Below are positions 18,475 to 26,222 of a stretch of 64,000 nucleotides of DNA, one piece after another. The first letter of the stretch is position 1, and every line of letters starts with the position of its first letter. This DNA is from Zobellia nedashkovskayae (GTDB lineage: Bacteria > Bacteroidota > Bacteroidia > Flavobacteriales > Flavobacteriaceae): assembly GCF_015330125.1 (NCBI RefSeq), contig NZ_JADDXR010000002.1, forward strand, positions 3,732,685-3,796,684, read 5' to 3'. The position numbers were made by a program, and so were the translations under genes. The notes under the pieces are model-generated. The model worked only from the letters and a program-made list of their open reading frames with translations. It did no database searches and was not told where the DNA came from.

Positions 18475-19796
18475 GTTTTAAAACTACATCTTTGTTCGCA
18501 TTATGCGTTTTCGTAGGCCTTTGGGCCCGCAGTCAGGATGTCGCATATAATGATCCCAGTACTGCAAGTTTTGAGGAAGCTCGTATTTTGGCTTATGAAG
18601 GGGATTTTATATCCGCTAACGTAATGTTGACCCAGTTAGTAAAGCCGGACTCTAAAGACCATAATGCTCGTTCCTTGTTAGCTAGCACCTATAGCTGGAG
18701 CGAAGAATATGATAAAGCCAGAGATGAGTTTAACATTCTAATTTCTTCAGATAAACAAGACAGAAGTGTCTGGATAGCTTCCATAAAGAACGAACTTTAT
18801 GCTAACAACAACGCTACGGCAATTGGTTTGGCCAACAAAGCTTTGGTATATCTAAAAAATGATGCTGAGGTAGAAAGACTAAAATTGATTGCCGAAGAAG
18901 GGGTAGCTAATGCCGAATACCCAGAATCAGGATGGTTTAATCAAGACGATTCGGTAATTTCTAAAAAAGAAGCACTTTTGGTTAGCAATGAAAACAAATC
19001 TGAAATCGTAAAACCGGAAGCTATTGATACACTTGTTGCAAAAACACCTGTAGCAGAAGAGGTGTTTAATAATAAAATTTCCGTAAGCAATTCCGCAACG
19101 GTCTTTGACCAGAGGTATGATCCTATCTATTACTCTAGTATTTCATTTAAAAGACAAACGTTGGCGGGTAGTATTATACCTAGAATAAACTATAGTAATC
19201 GATCAGGTGCAAATGGTGTACAGTATGATTTAGATTTTTATCCAAAATTTTCAAAACGTTTTTATGCTTATTTAAATTATGGCTACTCAAGTTCATCAGT
19301 TTATCCAGAGCACAAAATGGGAGGGGACCTTTACGTGAATTTACCGGGTGCTTTTGAATTTTCAGCAGGAGGTCGCTACATCAGCTACGAAACCAAAAAC
19401 GTTTCAGTTATCTCCAACTCTTTAGGACATTACAGAGGCAACTATTATTTTTCACTTCGTTCATATATTACACCATTGTCAGACAATCTAACCAAATTTT
19501 CTGGAAATTTTCTGGTACGTAAGTACTTGAAAGATGCGGAGAACTATTTGGGATTGAATGTGGGCATGGGCTTTTCGCCTGAGTTACGTCAGTTGACATC
19601 CGGAGATCAACTCTTGGCGGAGACCTTATTATATGTAGAGTCGCAAAGAGTAAGTTTAGAGTATCAGTTCACGGGAAAAAAGAGCCCGAATATTTATAGG
19701 GCCAATGTAGCGGCAACGAGGCAAGAGTTGGCATTCGCATCAGGTAAATTCTTTTACGGAGTTTCTGCAGGTATTACCTATGAGGTAAAATTCTAA
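18471..19796 (+). CDS. YaiO-family outer-membrane beta-barrel protein with TPR region
   Basis: This 441-aa protein has a signal peptide (about residues 1-21, ending WARSQ), a TPR-like helical part (about 30-140), a short polar linker and a C-terminal beta-barrel (about 200-441) of the YaiO family (TIGR04390). Seen: alternating aromatic/hydrophobic strands such as RFYAYLNYGYSSSS and the last residue Phe (YEVKF), the usual signal for BAM insertion. The TPR plus barrel plan resembles PgaA/BcsC, which carry polysaccharide through the outer membrane, so an export role is inferred. It is the last gene of the operon, overlapping the transferase by four bases, and only 10 bases separate it from the convergent phosphodiesterase gene. 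Confidence 0.83.
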   Translation: MSFKTTSLFALCVFVGLWARSQDVAYNDPSTASFEEARILAYEGDFISANVMLTQLVKPDSKDHNARSLLASTYSWSEEYDKARDEFNILISSDKQDRSVWIASIKNELYANNNATAIGLANKALVYLKNDAEVERLKLIAEEGVANAEYPESGWFNQDDSVISKKEALLVSNENKSEIVKPEAIDTLVAKTPVAEEVFNNKISVSNSATVFDQRYDPIYYSSISFKRQTLAGSIIPRINYSNRSGANGVQYDLDFYPKFSKRFYAYLNYGYSSSSVYPEHKMGGDLYVNLPGAFEFSAGGRYISYETKNVSVISNSLGHYRGNYYFSLRSYITPLSDNLTKFSGNFLVRKYLKDAENYLGLNVGMGFSPELRQLTSGDQLLAETLLYVESQRVSLEYQFTGKKSPNIYRANVAATRQELAFASGKFFYGVSAGITYEVKF

Positions 19797-19806
19797 CCTA
19801 CACTGT

Positions 19807-21105
19807 CTACTTGCTTTCTTTCTTCACATCGGTATCAAATACCCATGTATCGGCATACATCCCATAAACAAGTCCAATTTCATTCTCTTGTACGTACTTT
19901 TCATCTTTGCCAGGGTCAAAATTTACATTGTAGACATAAACTTTGATTCCTTCATCTCTTAATTGTAACATCAACTTATTCTGTGCAGATAATATTCTGC
20001 GGGAGAGCGCTACGTGTTTTACATTGTTAATTGCCAACCATTGTAGTTTATCACCTTTTATTTTCATTAATGGTCCTTGAGAAATCATGGCGTTAATACC
20101 GTGTTGAGAAGCTTCTTCAACCGCCATAGGGCTAAAGAGTTCCATTAACAAGCGGTTTTTATCTACAAATTGATTAGCAAAAGCAACAGGGTCGTTCACT
20201 TTGTCAGTAACCAAGGTAGCATCCGGATGCGCTTTGAACCAAGCATTAATTCCTTTTATATCCAAAGTAGTATAATCGCCATAGATTTTATGTTTCATGA
20301 ATTCTGAATGGGAGGGAGGCAATGCTCCCGAGTAATCTGTAAAGCGTGCCCACATGTCCCAATCATGTGCTGCAACTAATTTTTTATCCGAAGTTTCAAT
20401 AATATCGAGTTCAAAAAGGCGAAAGCCCTTTTTATAATTTTCATCTAGGGCATTCTTGCTATTGGTAGACTTTACTCCGTTTATCTCACCACCAGCATGG
20501 GCAATGTAACGGTTGTTGTTAGGTTCGAACTCATAAGTGATACGCGGAAAATAGATTTTATCATCCTTTGACAGGTTAGGAACCTCTTCAGAAATTATAA
20601 CAGAACGATCGTTAACCTTTTCCGTAATGATACCACTAAAGTTATACATAACATATGCTTGACGGCTTTTTAGCGATCCAAGTTTTGTGAACCCCATTTC
20701 TGTCAACTTTGCAGAGGGTTTTAGTGCACCGTTTACAGCAGAATCATGGGCAAGAATAGCAAAAGTGGCCTTGTCTGCTTGCAGTTGTTCTAATATAAGT
20801 AGAAGGTTATCTACTGCCTCAGGACTGGAATAGGTGTCATAAGTTTTGTATTCAAAAGTTTTATCCGAATTAAAATGAATGACGGTAAGGCCTCGTTCAA
20901 TATGCTCGGTCTGGTCAGAAATAGTGAAACTACTTTTTTGCTGGGCAAGAAAACCGTGGCTGTTGAGCGTTATGGTCTTTTCATTGGTGACGATTGCTGA
21001 GGTAATAGGAGCAAACTCAGTTTTAATCAAATTAATGTCCGTTGCTCCAATACAGAGGTTGACACACATAAAGGCCAAAGTGGCAATTTTCGTTTTATTT
21101 TTCAT
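19807..21105 (-). CDS. secreted ILEI-like / glycerophosphodiester phosphodiesterase fusion
   Basis: This 432-aa exported protein (signal peptide about residues 1-21) has two parts. The C-terminal part (about 198-425) is a GDPD domain that would hydrolyse glycerophosphodiesters: H203 in HAGGE, E232 and D234 in ELDIIE and H247 in AAHDWD are all present. The N-terminal part (about 68-162) resembles the ILEI domain known from FAM3 cytokines and from POMGNT1, where it binds glycans; seen are RGLTVIHF, KTYDTYSSPEA, a helix, FAILAHDSA and LGSLKSRQAYVMYNFSG. The gene converges on the exopolysaccharide operon that carries a phosphoglycerol transferase, so trimming of phosphoglycerol groups is an attractive but inferred role. 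Confidence 0.8.
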   Translation of the reverse strand: MKNKTKIATLAFMCVNLCIGATDINLIKTEFAPITSAIVTNEKTITLNSHGFLAQQKSSFTISDQTEHIERGLTVIHFNSDKTFEYKTYDTYSSPEAVDNLLLILEQLQADKATFAILAHDSAVNGALKPSAKLTEMGFTKLGSLKSRQAYVMYNFSGIITEKVNDRSVIISEEVPNLSKDDKIYFPRITYEFEPNNNRYIAHAGGEINGVKSTNSKNALDENYKKGFRLFELDIIETSDKKLVAAHDWDMWARFTDYSGALPPSHSEFMKHKIYGDYTTLDIKGINAWFKAHPDATLVTDKVNDPVAFANQFVDKNRLLMELFSPMAVEEASQHGINAMISQGPLMKIKGDKLQWLAINNVKHVALSRRILSAQNKLMLQLRDEGIKVYVYNVNFDPGKDEKYVQENEIGLVYGMYADTWVFDTDVKKESK

Positions 21106-21558
21106 TGTATAAGTCTAAATGTAATTTGAAGACCGCTTGCTTATCTAATTAAGAAGACTGAATTCTATTGTAAATACAATGTAATAACGTTTTGAAAGGT
21201 GTCCTTATTGCTAAAAGTATTGAGTAAGAGAAATAGTTTCTTTTAGGTCCTAAATAGGTGATATAGAATACCGTAAAGTTATTATTTCCAAGAATTTTTA
21301 TCCTTTTAATTTAAAGTAGAAAAAAAATATTTAAACAGGTAGAACAAAGTAGCATAGATTGGTATCATAATTGATTATATAGCTTGTGTTACCTGTAAAC
21401 ATTGGCTTTAAAAAACGACAAATAGTTGAAAAACAGTATGAAACGGGTGAACGGTCCAATTTTAACGACGAAATACATCCTTGATTTGCGACTCAAAAAT
21501 TGATTTATACATGATTAACAGGTTTTACAACATGTTTTATTCGTTACACCACATTTTG
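21106..21558. other. gene-free AT-rich stretch upstream of the microprotein pair
   Basis: About 450 bases between the phosphodiesterase gene start and the microprotein promoter hold no convincing reading frame, tRNA or strong hairpin. It must contain the promoter of the leftward phosphodiesterase gene: on the minus strand a TAnnTTTA-like box (TACATTTA) lies within 40 bases of its start codon. The remaining sequence shows no structure that I can assign. Confidence 0.5.
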
Positions 21559-21589
21559 TTGTTGAAAGCTGCCTTAATTAATAAGTTTA
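21559..21589 (+). promoter_or_regulatory. candidate promoter of the microprotein pair
   Basis: TTG at 21559-21561 is followed after 20 bases by TAAGTTTA at 21582-21589, one mismatch from the Bacteroidota TAnnTTTG box. This would give a leader of roughly 45 bases before the ATG at 21642. Seen by eye only. Confidence 0.4.
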
Positions 21590-21641
21590 CATCATAATAA
21601 TTGAGACACCGAATCAAAATAACAATTTAACCTATACAGTT

Positions 21642-21740
21642 ATGCTTTACGATACTTACGGAGAAGAATATTTATCATTCCTTCAAGACTTAAATGAAAT
21701 TTTAAGCTTAAATGAATTGGTAGAGTTAGATTACATGTAA
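21642..21740 (+). CDS. microprotein A, 32 aa (tandem paralogue pair)
   Basis: This short frame is supported by its sister 40 bases downstream: both encode acidic peptides sharing the pattern YL(S/N)F(L/I)(Q/E)(D/N)LNEIL followed by a polar stretch and a Leu-acid-aromatic near the end. In this copy the core is YLSFLQDLNEILSLNEL (residues 10-26). There is no signal peptide, membrane segment or cysteine; the core should form an amphipathic helix. I know no family for it. The gene lies between a Bacteroidota-type promoter and a strong terminator, and only the sister gene shares the transcript. Function unknown. Confidence 0.55.
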   Translation: MLYDTYGEEYLSFLQDLNEILSLNELVELDYM

Positions 21741-21780
21741 ATTAGGATCCCAAATCCATCAACCTTTAAAACCTACAACT

Positions 21781-21882
21781 ATGTCAAAACAAAACCCAGA
21801 CAATGCAGCGTATTTAAATTTCATTGAAAATTTGAATGAAATTCTAAACAGCGAACAAATCAGTAAATTGAATTTTTCTTAG
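21781..21882 (+). CDS. microprotein B, 33 aa (tandem paralogue pair)
   Basis: This is the second member of the pair, with the core YLNFIENLNEILNSEQI (residues 11-27) aligned without gaps to microprotein A. The aligned changes are conservative (S/N, L/I, Q/E, D/N, Y/F), which is what selection on protein sequence looks like. The bases just before both ATGs are also alike (aaccta...ca...atg). The first 10 residues differ between the two. The stop codon is followed 28 bases later by an intrinsic terminator. Function unknown; it could bind a partner protein through the helix. Confidence 0.55.
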   Translation: MSKQNPDNAAYLNFIENLNEILNSEQISKLNFS

Positions 21883-21910
21883 TTATTTAGTGAATATTAG
21901 TTGTTCAAAA

Positions 21911-21944
21911 AAAAGCCCTGACGATAAAACGTCAGGGCTTTTTT
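21911..21944. terminator. strong bidirectional intrinsic terminator
   Basis: A perfect 11-bp stem (aagccctgacg at 21913-21923 with cgtcagggctt at 21930-21940), a 6-nt loop, a T-run after it and an A-run before it. It ends the microprotein transcript on the plus strand and the rpoD transcript on the minus strand. Confidence 0.93.
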
Positions 21945-21969
21945 ATATGTGATAATGTTTAGAAAAAGA

Positions 21970-22833
21970 CTATCCTAAATAAGTCTTCAATAATTTACTT
22001 CTTGAGTTGTGGCGCAATTTTCTAATGGCCTTCTCACGAATTTGACGGACTCTTTCCCTCGTTAGGTCAAAAGTTTGGCCAATTTCGGCTAAAGTCATAG
22101 ACTGTTGATCACCAATACCATAATACAATTTAACCACATCGGCTTCTCTTGGAGACAAGGTCTCTAAAGCGCGGTTGATCTCTGTATTAAGAGACTGCTG
22201 CATTAGTATCTTATCCGGTCTAGGAGATTCCCCGCTACGAAGTACATCATAAAGGTTAGAATCTTCTCCTTCACGAAGGGGCGCATCCATAGATACATGC
22301 CTTCCTGAGTTTTTCATGGATTGCTTTACCTCACTAACCGTCATCTCTAGCTCTTTGGCTATTTCTTCGGCAGAAGGTGGTCTTTCATGAGCCTGCTCCA
22401 AATAAGAAAAAGTCTTTTTTATCTTATTTATAGAGCCAATTTTATTTAAAGGTAGGCGCACAACACGAGACTGTTCGGCAAGTGCCTGAAGAATCGATTG
22501 GCGAATCCACCATACGGCATATGATATAAATTTAAAACCACGGGTTTCATCAAAACGTTTTGCAGCTTTCACGAGCCCAAGATTACCTTCGTTTATTAAA
22601 TCGGGTAACTTTAAACCTTGATTCTGATATTGTTTGGCCACGGACACTACAAAGCGTAGGTTGGCTGTAGTTAGTTTTTCTAGTGCTGCTTGATCTCCAG
22701 CTCTAATCCTTTGTGCTAGTTCCACTTCCTCAGACGCATTGATCAGATCAATTTTACTGATATCCTGCAAGTACTTGTCCAATGATTTTGATTCACGGTT
22801 TGTAACCTGCTTGATAATCTTTAGTTGCCTCAT
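21970..22833 (-). CDS. rpoD: primary RNA polymerase sigma factor (RpoD/SigA)
   Basis: This 287-aa sigma-70 factor is the short Bacteroidota form of the primary sigma factor, without the large N-terminal region 1.1. Seen: region 1.2 ([20 protein letters not shown]), region 2 with [33 protein letters not shown] and the -10 recognition helix [16 protein letters not shown], region 3 ([12 protein letters not shown]) and region 4 with [14 protein letters not shown] and the helix-turn-helix [18 protein letters not shown]. This is the factor expected to read the TTG/TAnnTTTG promoters noted here. It is monocistronic and ends at a terminator shared with the microprotein genes. Confidence 0.95.
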   Translation of the reverse strand: MRQLKIIKQVTNRESKSLDKYLQDISKIDLINASEEVELAQRIRAGDQAALEKLTTANLRFVVSVAKQYQNQGLKLPDLINEGNLGLVKAAKRFDETRGFKFISYAVWWIRQSILQALAEQSRVVRLPLNKIGSINKIKKTFSYLEQAHERPPSAEEIAKELEMTVSEVKQSMKNSGRHVSMDAPLREGEDSNLYDVLRSGESPRPDKILMQQSLNTEINRALETLSPREADVVKLYYGIGDQQSMTLAEIGQTFDLTRERVRQIREKAIRKLRHNSRSKLLKTYLG

Positions 22834-23003
22834 ATATCTAGTATGTTTAGGGTTGCTACAAGAGTACAGTATACATTTTTATTACCGCTTTTCCAAAGAT
22901 TTGTGAGTATTGTTATACATAAATTATGAGAACTTTGAGATTTGTAGTACGAATCTAGGCGGATTCTCTTCGTTACGCTATTTTTGAATTCAAATCACGA
23001 AAA

Positions 23004-23513
23004 ATGAGTAAGCGAAAGCTAAAAAAGTATCTCAACGAGATTGATAAGGATGCTATAGAAGAACAACTTCTTGACCTTTATGACCGTTTTCCTGAGGTAA
23101 AAGAGTACTATAATTTCATCTTTAACCCCAAGGAAGACAAACTTGTTCAGGAAGCAAAAACTAAAATTAGTAGTGAATACTTCCCTGTTAGACGCAGAAG
23201 ACCAAAAGCTAGGCGTTCTGTGGCCCAGAAGTTTATAAAACATTTTATTAAACTAGGTGTGGATCCACATCTCATTGCAGATGTTATGCTCTATAATTTA
23301 GAGATTGCACAAGTATTTGAGAAAAACCGTAATATACCAGATGCTTTTTATAAAAGTATGATGAATTCGTTTACGGAAGCCGTTCAGTTTATTTCAATAA
23401 ATGGACTTCTTTCAGATTATAAAGAGCGAATCGTTAAAATTTACACCATAACAGAAGAGCGGAATTGGGAATTTGGCGAAGGATTTTCCCGAGCTTTAGA
23501 TATCATAGATTAA
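23004..23513 (+). CDS. DUF6155 family protein
   Basis: This 169-aa protein matches the DUF6155 family, common in flavobacteria and without known function. Seen: a basic start (MSKRKLKKYLNEI), LYDRFPEVKEYYNFIFNPKEDKLVQEAK, the basic segment FPVRRRRPKARRSVAQKFIKHFIKLGVDPHLIADVML, and a helical tail. It is predicted wholly helical and cytosolic. The next gene begins two bases after its stop codon, which suggests one transcript. The basic region could contact nucleic acid, but nothing in sequence proves that. Confidence 0.8.
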   Translation: MSKRKLKKYLNEIDKDAIEEQLLDLYDRFPEVKEYYNFIFNPKEDKLVQEAKTKISSEYFPVRRRRPKARRSVAQKFIKHFIKLGVDPHLIADVMLYNLEIAQVFEKNRNIPDAFYKSMMNSFTEAVQFISINGLLSDYKERIVKIYTITEERNWEFGEGFSRALDIID

Positions 23514-23515
23514 GT

Positions 23516-24445
23516 ATGGCATTAGTAATTATAAGACAAGATGGTAGAATTAAACTTTGGAAAGAAGCCCTTTTGGCTCAGCAACCTGATTTAGAAGTTT
23601 ACAGCTATTTAGAAAATCACCCTAAAGATGAAATAGAAATGGCTCTAGTTTGGAAGCATCCAGACGGCTCATTGGCAGATTATCCTAACTTGAAGCTGAT
23701 AGCGTCAAGTGGGGCAGGGGTAGATTTTATTTTTGAGGATAATACAGTTCCTAAAAACTTGCCAATTACGCGTGTGGTAGATGATATGCTAGCCAAAGAT
23801 ATGAGTGAGCATGTATTGGCAGTTATCTTTAGTCACCTTAAAAATCTGGATAGATATAGGATTAACCAAACAAAAGGTATTTGGCAACCCATGCAATATA
23901 AACGTATTTCAGACTTTACTGTCGGTATTATGGGATTGGGCGCTCTTGGTAAAGAATTGGCTACAGACTTGGTTAAATACGGGTTTAAAGTTCAGGGTTG
24001 GGCTAATTCTAAGAAAGATATAAATGGCGTGATCTGTTTTGCTGGTGAATCTGGTTTTTCTGGTTTTCTGGAAACCACGAAAATTATGGTATGCCTTTTA
24101 CCATTGACCGATGCCACTACCGGAATTTTAAATAAAGAAGTTTTTAAGCAACTTCCTAAAGGGGCGTTTTTAATAAATGTGGCCCGTGGTGGTCATTTAG
24201 TAGATGAGGATTTATTAGAAATGTTAAATAACGACCATTTATCCGGAGCTGGGTTAGACGTTTATCATCAAGAACCTCTTTCAAAGGAACATCCATTTTG
24301 GCACCATGAGAAAATTCAGATGACACCTCATTATGCTAGCGTTTCCGATACGGATTCTGTAGTGCCACAGATTTTGGAAAATTACAATAGGCTACGGAAA
24401 GGACGTCCATTACTAAATGAGGTTATAATGGATAAGGGATATTAA
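23516..24445 (+). CDS. glyoxylate/hydroxypyruvate reductase A-like D-2-hydroxyacid dehydrogenase
   Basis: This 309-aa NAD(P)H-dependent enzyme should reduce glyoxylate or hydroxypyruvate to the D-hydroxyacid. Seen: the nucleotide-binding loop GIMGLGALGKELA, the catalytic Arg in NVARGGHLVDEDLL, the Glu in YHQEPL and the C-terminal His in MTPHYASVSD. The frame could begin at 23465 inside the preceding gene, but the ATG at 23516 (MALVIIRQDG) begins exactly where the family starts. A second, different 2-hydroxyacid dehydrogenase lies at 36.1 kb, so the two probably use different substrates. Confidence 0.87.
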   Translation: MALVIIRQDGRIKLWKEALLAQQPDLEVYSYLENHPKDEIEMALVWKHPDGSLADYPNLKLIASSGAGVDFIFEDNTVPKNLPITRVVDDMLAKDMSEHVLAVIFSHLKNLDRYRINQTKGIWQPMQYKRISDFTVGIMGLGALGKELATDLVKYGFKVQGWANSKKDINGVICFAGESGFSGFLETTKIMVCLLPLTDATTGILNKEVFKQLPKGAFLINVARGGHLVDEDLLEMLNNDHLSGAGLDVYHQEPLSKEHPFWHHEKIQMTPHYASVSDTDSVVPQILENYNRLRKGRPLLNEVIMDKGY

Positions 24446-24568
24446 TCCCCCGCTCATTCTCTCTATAATTACTTGAATAAAGTCATATTATAAGGGATGG
24501 ATGGTGCTTTCCTTTGTTCTTTTTAATGATTTAGGTGGAATAAATTTCAGATAAGTACAAATTTCCTT

Positions 24569-24576
24569 TAATTTTG
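24569..24576 (+). promoter_or_regulatory. TAnnTTTG promoter box upstream of the helicase gene
   Basis: TAATTTTG is an exact match to the Bacteroidota -7 box and lies about 66 bases before the helicase start. The -33 element is weak (only a TTT at about the right place). Confidence 0.4.
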
Positions 24577-24642
24577 TAAAATTCAAATTTTGGGACGCCC
24601 CCGCATATGTATTATAATTGAACGCTAAATTTTAGAACCTAC

Positions 24643-26154
24643 TTGGAGTTAAAAAAAGATACAACCGAAAAGCAATTATACGATTATCAGATTGAAGATC
24701 TGAATACTATTTTCAAGCATCTTGAAGACCCTGAAGAAAATGGGAATTTGTTGTACCAATTGCCTACTGGTGGTGGTAAAACTGTGGTTTTCTCTGAAAT
24801 TGCTCGTCGTTATATTGAAAAAACGGGAAAGAAAGTTGTAGTACTTACGCACCGTATAGAATTGAGTACGCAGACTTCCAAAATGCTGAAGAGTTTTGGT
24901 GTCAAGAATAAGATTATCAATAGCGAAGTAAAAGAACTTAATGACCAACATGAGTTTATGTGCTTTGTTGCCATGGTGGAAACCTTGAACAACAGATTGC
25001 AGGAAGAAAAGGTGGAAATTGATGATATTGGCTTGGTTATTATTGATGAGGCGCATTATAATTCTTTTAGAAAACTCTTTAAATTTTTTAAGAAATCCAC
25101 AATTTTAGGGGTTACGGCAACTCCTCTGAGTTCCAATATAAAATTACCCATGAAGGACAACTATCAGAAGTTGATCGTGGGTGAGTCTATAGGTGCCCTT
25201 ATTGAGAGAAAATTCTTGGCAAAGGGTAACATGTATAATTACGATGTTAGCCTACAGAGTCTTAAACTAGGTATTAGTGGTGATTATACGGTAAAATCTT
25301 CTGATGAGCTTTATAGCAATCAGAGTATGTTGGGTAAACTACTGTCTGGTTATAAAGAGATTGCAGAAGGTACTAAAACATTAATATTCAATAACGGTAT
25401 CAACACGTCTCGTTACGTGTATGAAACGTTTAAAAAGGCAGGCTACAACATTCGCCATTTAGATAATAAAAATACGGCTACGGAACGTAAGGAGATTTTA
25501 GAATGGTTCTCCAATACGCCAGATGCTATTCTTACTTCAGTAAGTATCCTCACCACTGGTTTTGACGAACCATCTGTAGAAACGATTATGCTTAATAGGG
25601 CTACACGCTCGCTTACGCTATATTTTCAAATGATTGGTCGTGGTTCTCGTGTTTTACCCAATAAGAGTGAATTTACGGTGGTAGATTTAGGAAATAATGT
25701 TGCGCGTTTTGGACTATGGAGTGCACCTATTGATTGGCAGGAAATTTTTCATTTTCCAGATTTCTATTTAGAAAACATTAAGAACGACGAAGAGATAGAA
25801 AAAGAATTCGTTTACGAAATGCCTGCGGCACTTCGTGAAAAATTCAAAGATTCAACCAATATTGAGTTCAATATAAAAGAAGAATACAAAAAGGTTTTTG
25901 CAGAAGGTCTAAGGTCCAAAATTGTATTGGAACGCAGTATTGACCAACATGCTCAAATTTGCGTAGAGAACTCAGAAGATGTTTTTGATGCTCGTATTCT
26001 AGCAAAAGAATTAAAAGAGGAGATTAAGTACCGTGTACGTCAATATTCTTACTGCATTATGAACAACACCAAAAACTACAAAGAGTGGTTGGAAGAGGAT
26101 TACGAACGAAAATTACGTTCAAGTATCTCCAAGATGTTTGCAGAAAGAATGTAA
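24643..26154 (+). CDS. DEAD/DEAH-box (superfamily 2) helicase
   Basis: This 503-aa protein is a superfamily 2 helicase of the SSL2/type-III-restriction-like group. Seen: Q-like region (YDYQIEDLNTIF), Walker A in LPTGGGKTVVF (about residue 43), motif Ia (VVLTHRIEL), motif II DEAH in VIIDEAHY, motif III (GVTATPLSS), then motifs IV-VI with STGFDEP-like TTGFDEPSVE and QMIGRGSR. The C-terminal 120 residues are helical and unassigned. The start codon is a TTG; no earlier ATG is in frame. No nuclease, methylase or other defence gene is adjacent, so a repair or RNA-related role is as likely as any other. Confidence 0.88.
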   Translation: MELKKDTTEKQLYDYQIEDLNTIFKHLEDPEENGNLLYQLPTGGGKTVVFSEIARRYIEKTGKKVVVLTHRIELSTQTSKMLKSFGVKNKIINSEVKELNDQHEFMCFVAMVETLNNRLQEEKVEIDDIGLVIIDEAHYNSFRKLFKFFKKSTILGVTATPLSSNIKLPMKDNYQKLIVGESIGALIERKFLAKGNMYNYDVSLQSLKLGISGDYTVKSSDELYSNQSMLGKLLSGYKEIAEGTKTLIFNNGINTSRYVYETFKKAGYNIRHLDNKNTATERKEILEWFSNTPDAILTSVSILTTGFDEPSVETIMLNRATRSLTLYFQMIGRGSRVLPNKSEFTVVDLGNNVARFGLWSAPIDWQEIFHFPDFYLENIKNDEEIEKEFVYEMPAALREKFKDSTNIEFNIKEEYKKVFAEGLRSKIVLERSIDQHAQICVENSEDVFDARILAKELKEEIKYRVRQYSYCIMNNTKNYKEWLEEDYERKLRSSISKMFAERM

Positions 26155-26222
26155 TTTTCTAATGGAAAATTAATTGGCTGTAGTTTAGATATCAGATATT
26201 TACAGGAAATAAGTAAAGCAAA

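Noticed and set aside
21642-21882. Microprotein pair as a toxin-antitoxin system or bacteriocin precursor
   Set aside because: Neither has a membrane segment, a leader GG site, cysteines or a modification or transport gene nearby; the two are paralogues of each other, not a toxin and antidote.
24643-26154. Helicase as part of a restriction or phage-defence system
   Set aside because: The neighbours are a hydroxyacid reductase and a glycosyltransferase; no nuclease, methylase or toxin gene is adjacent.
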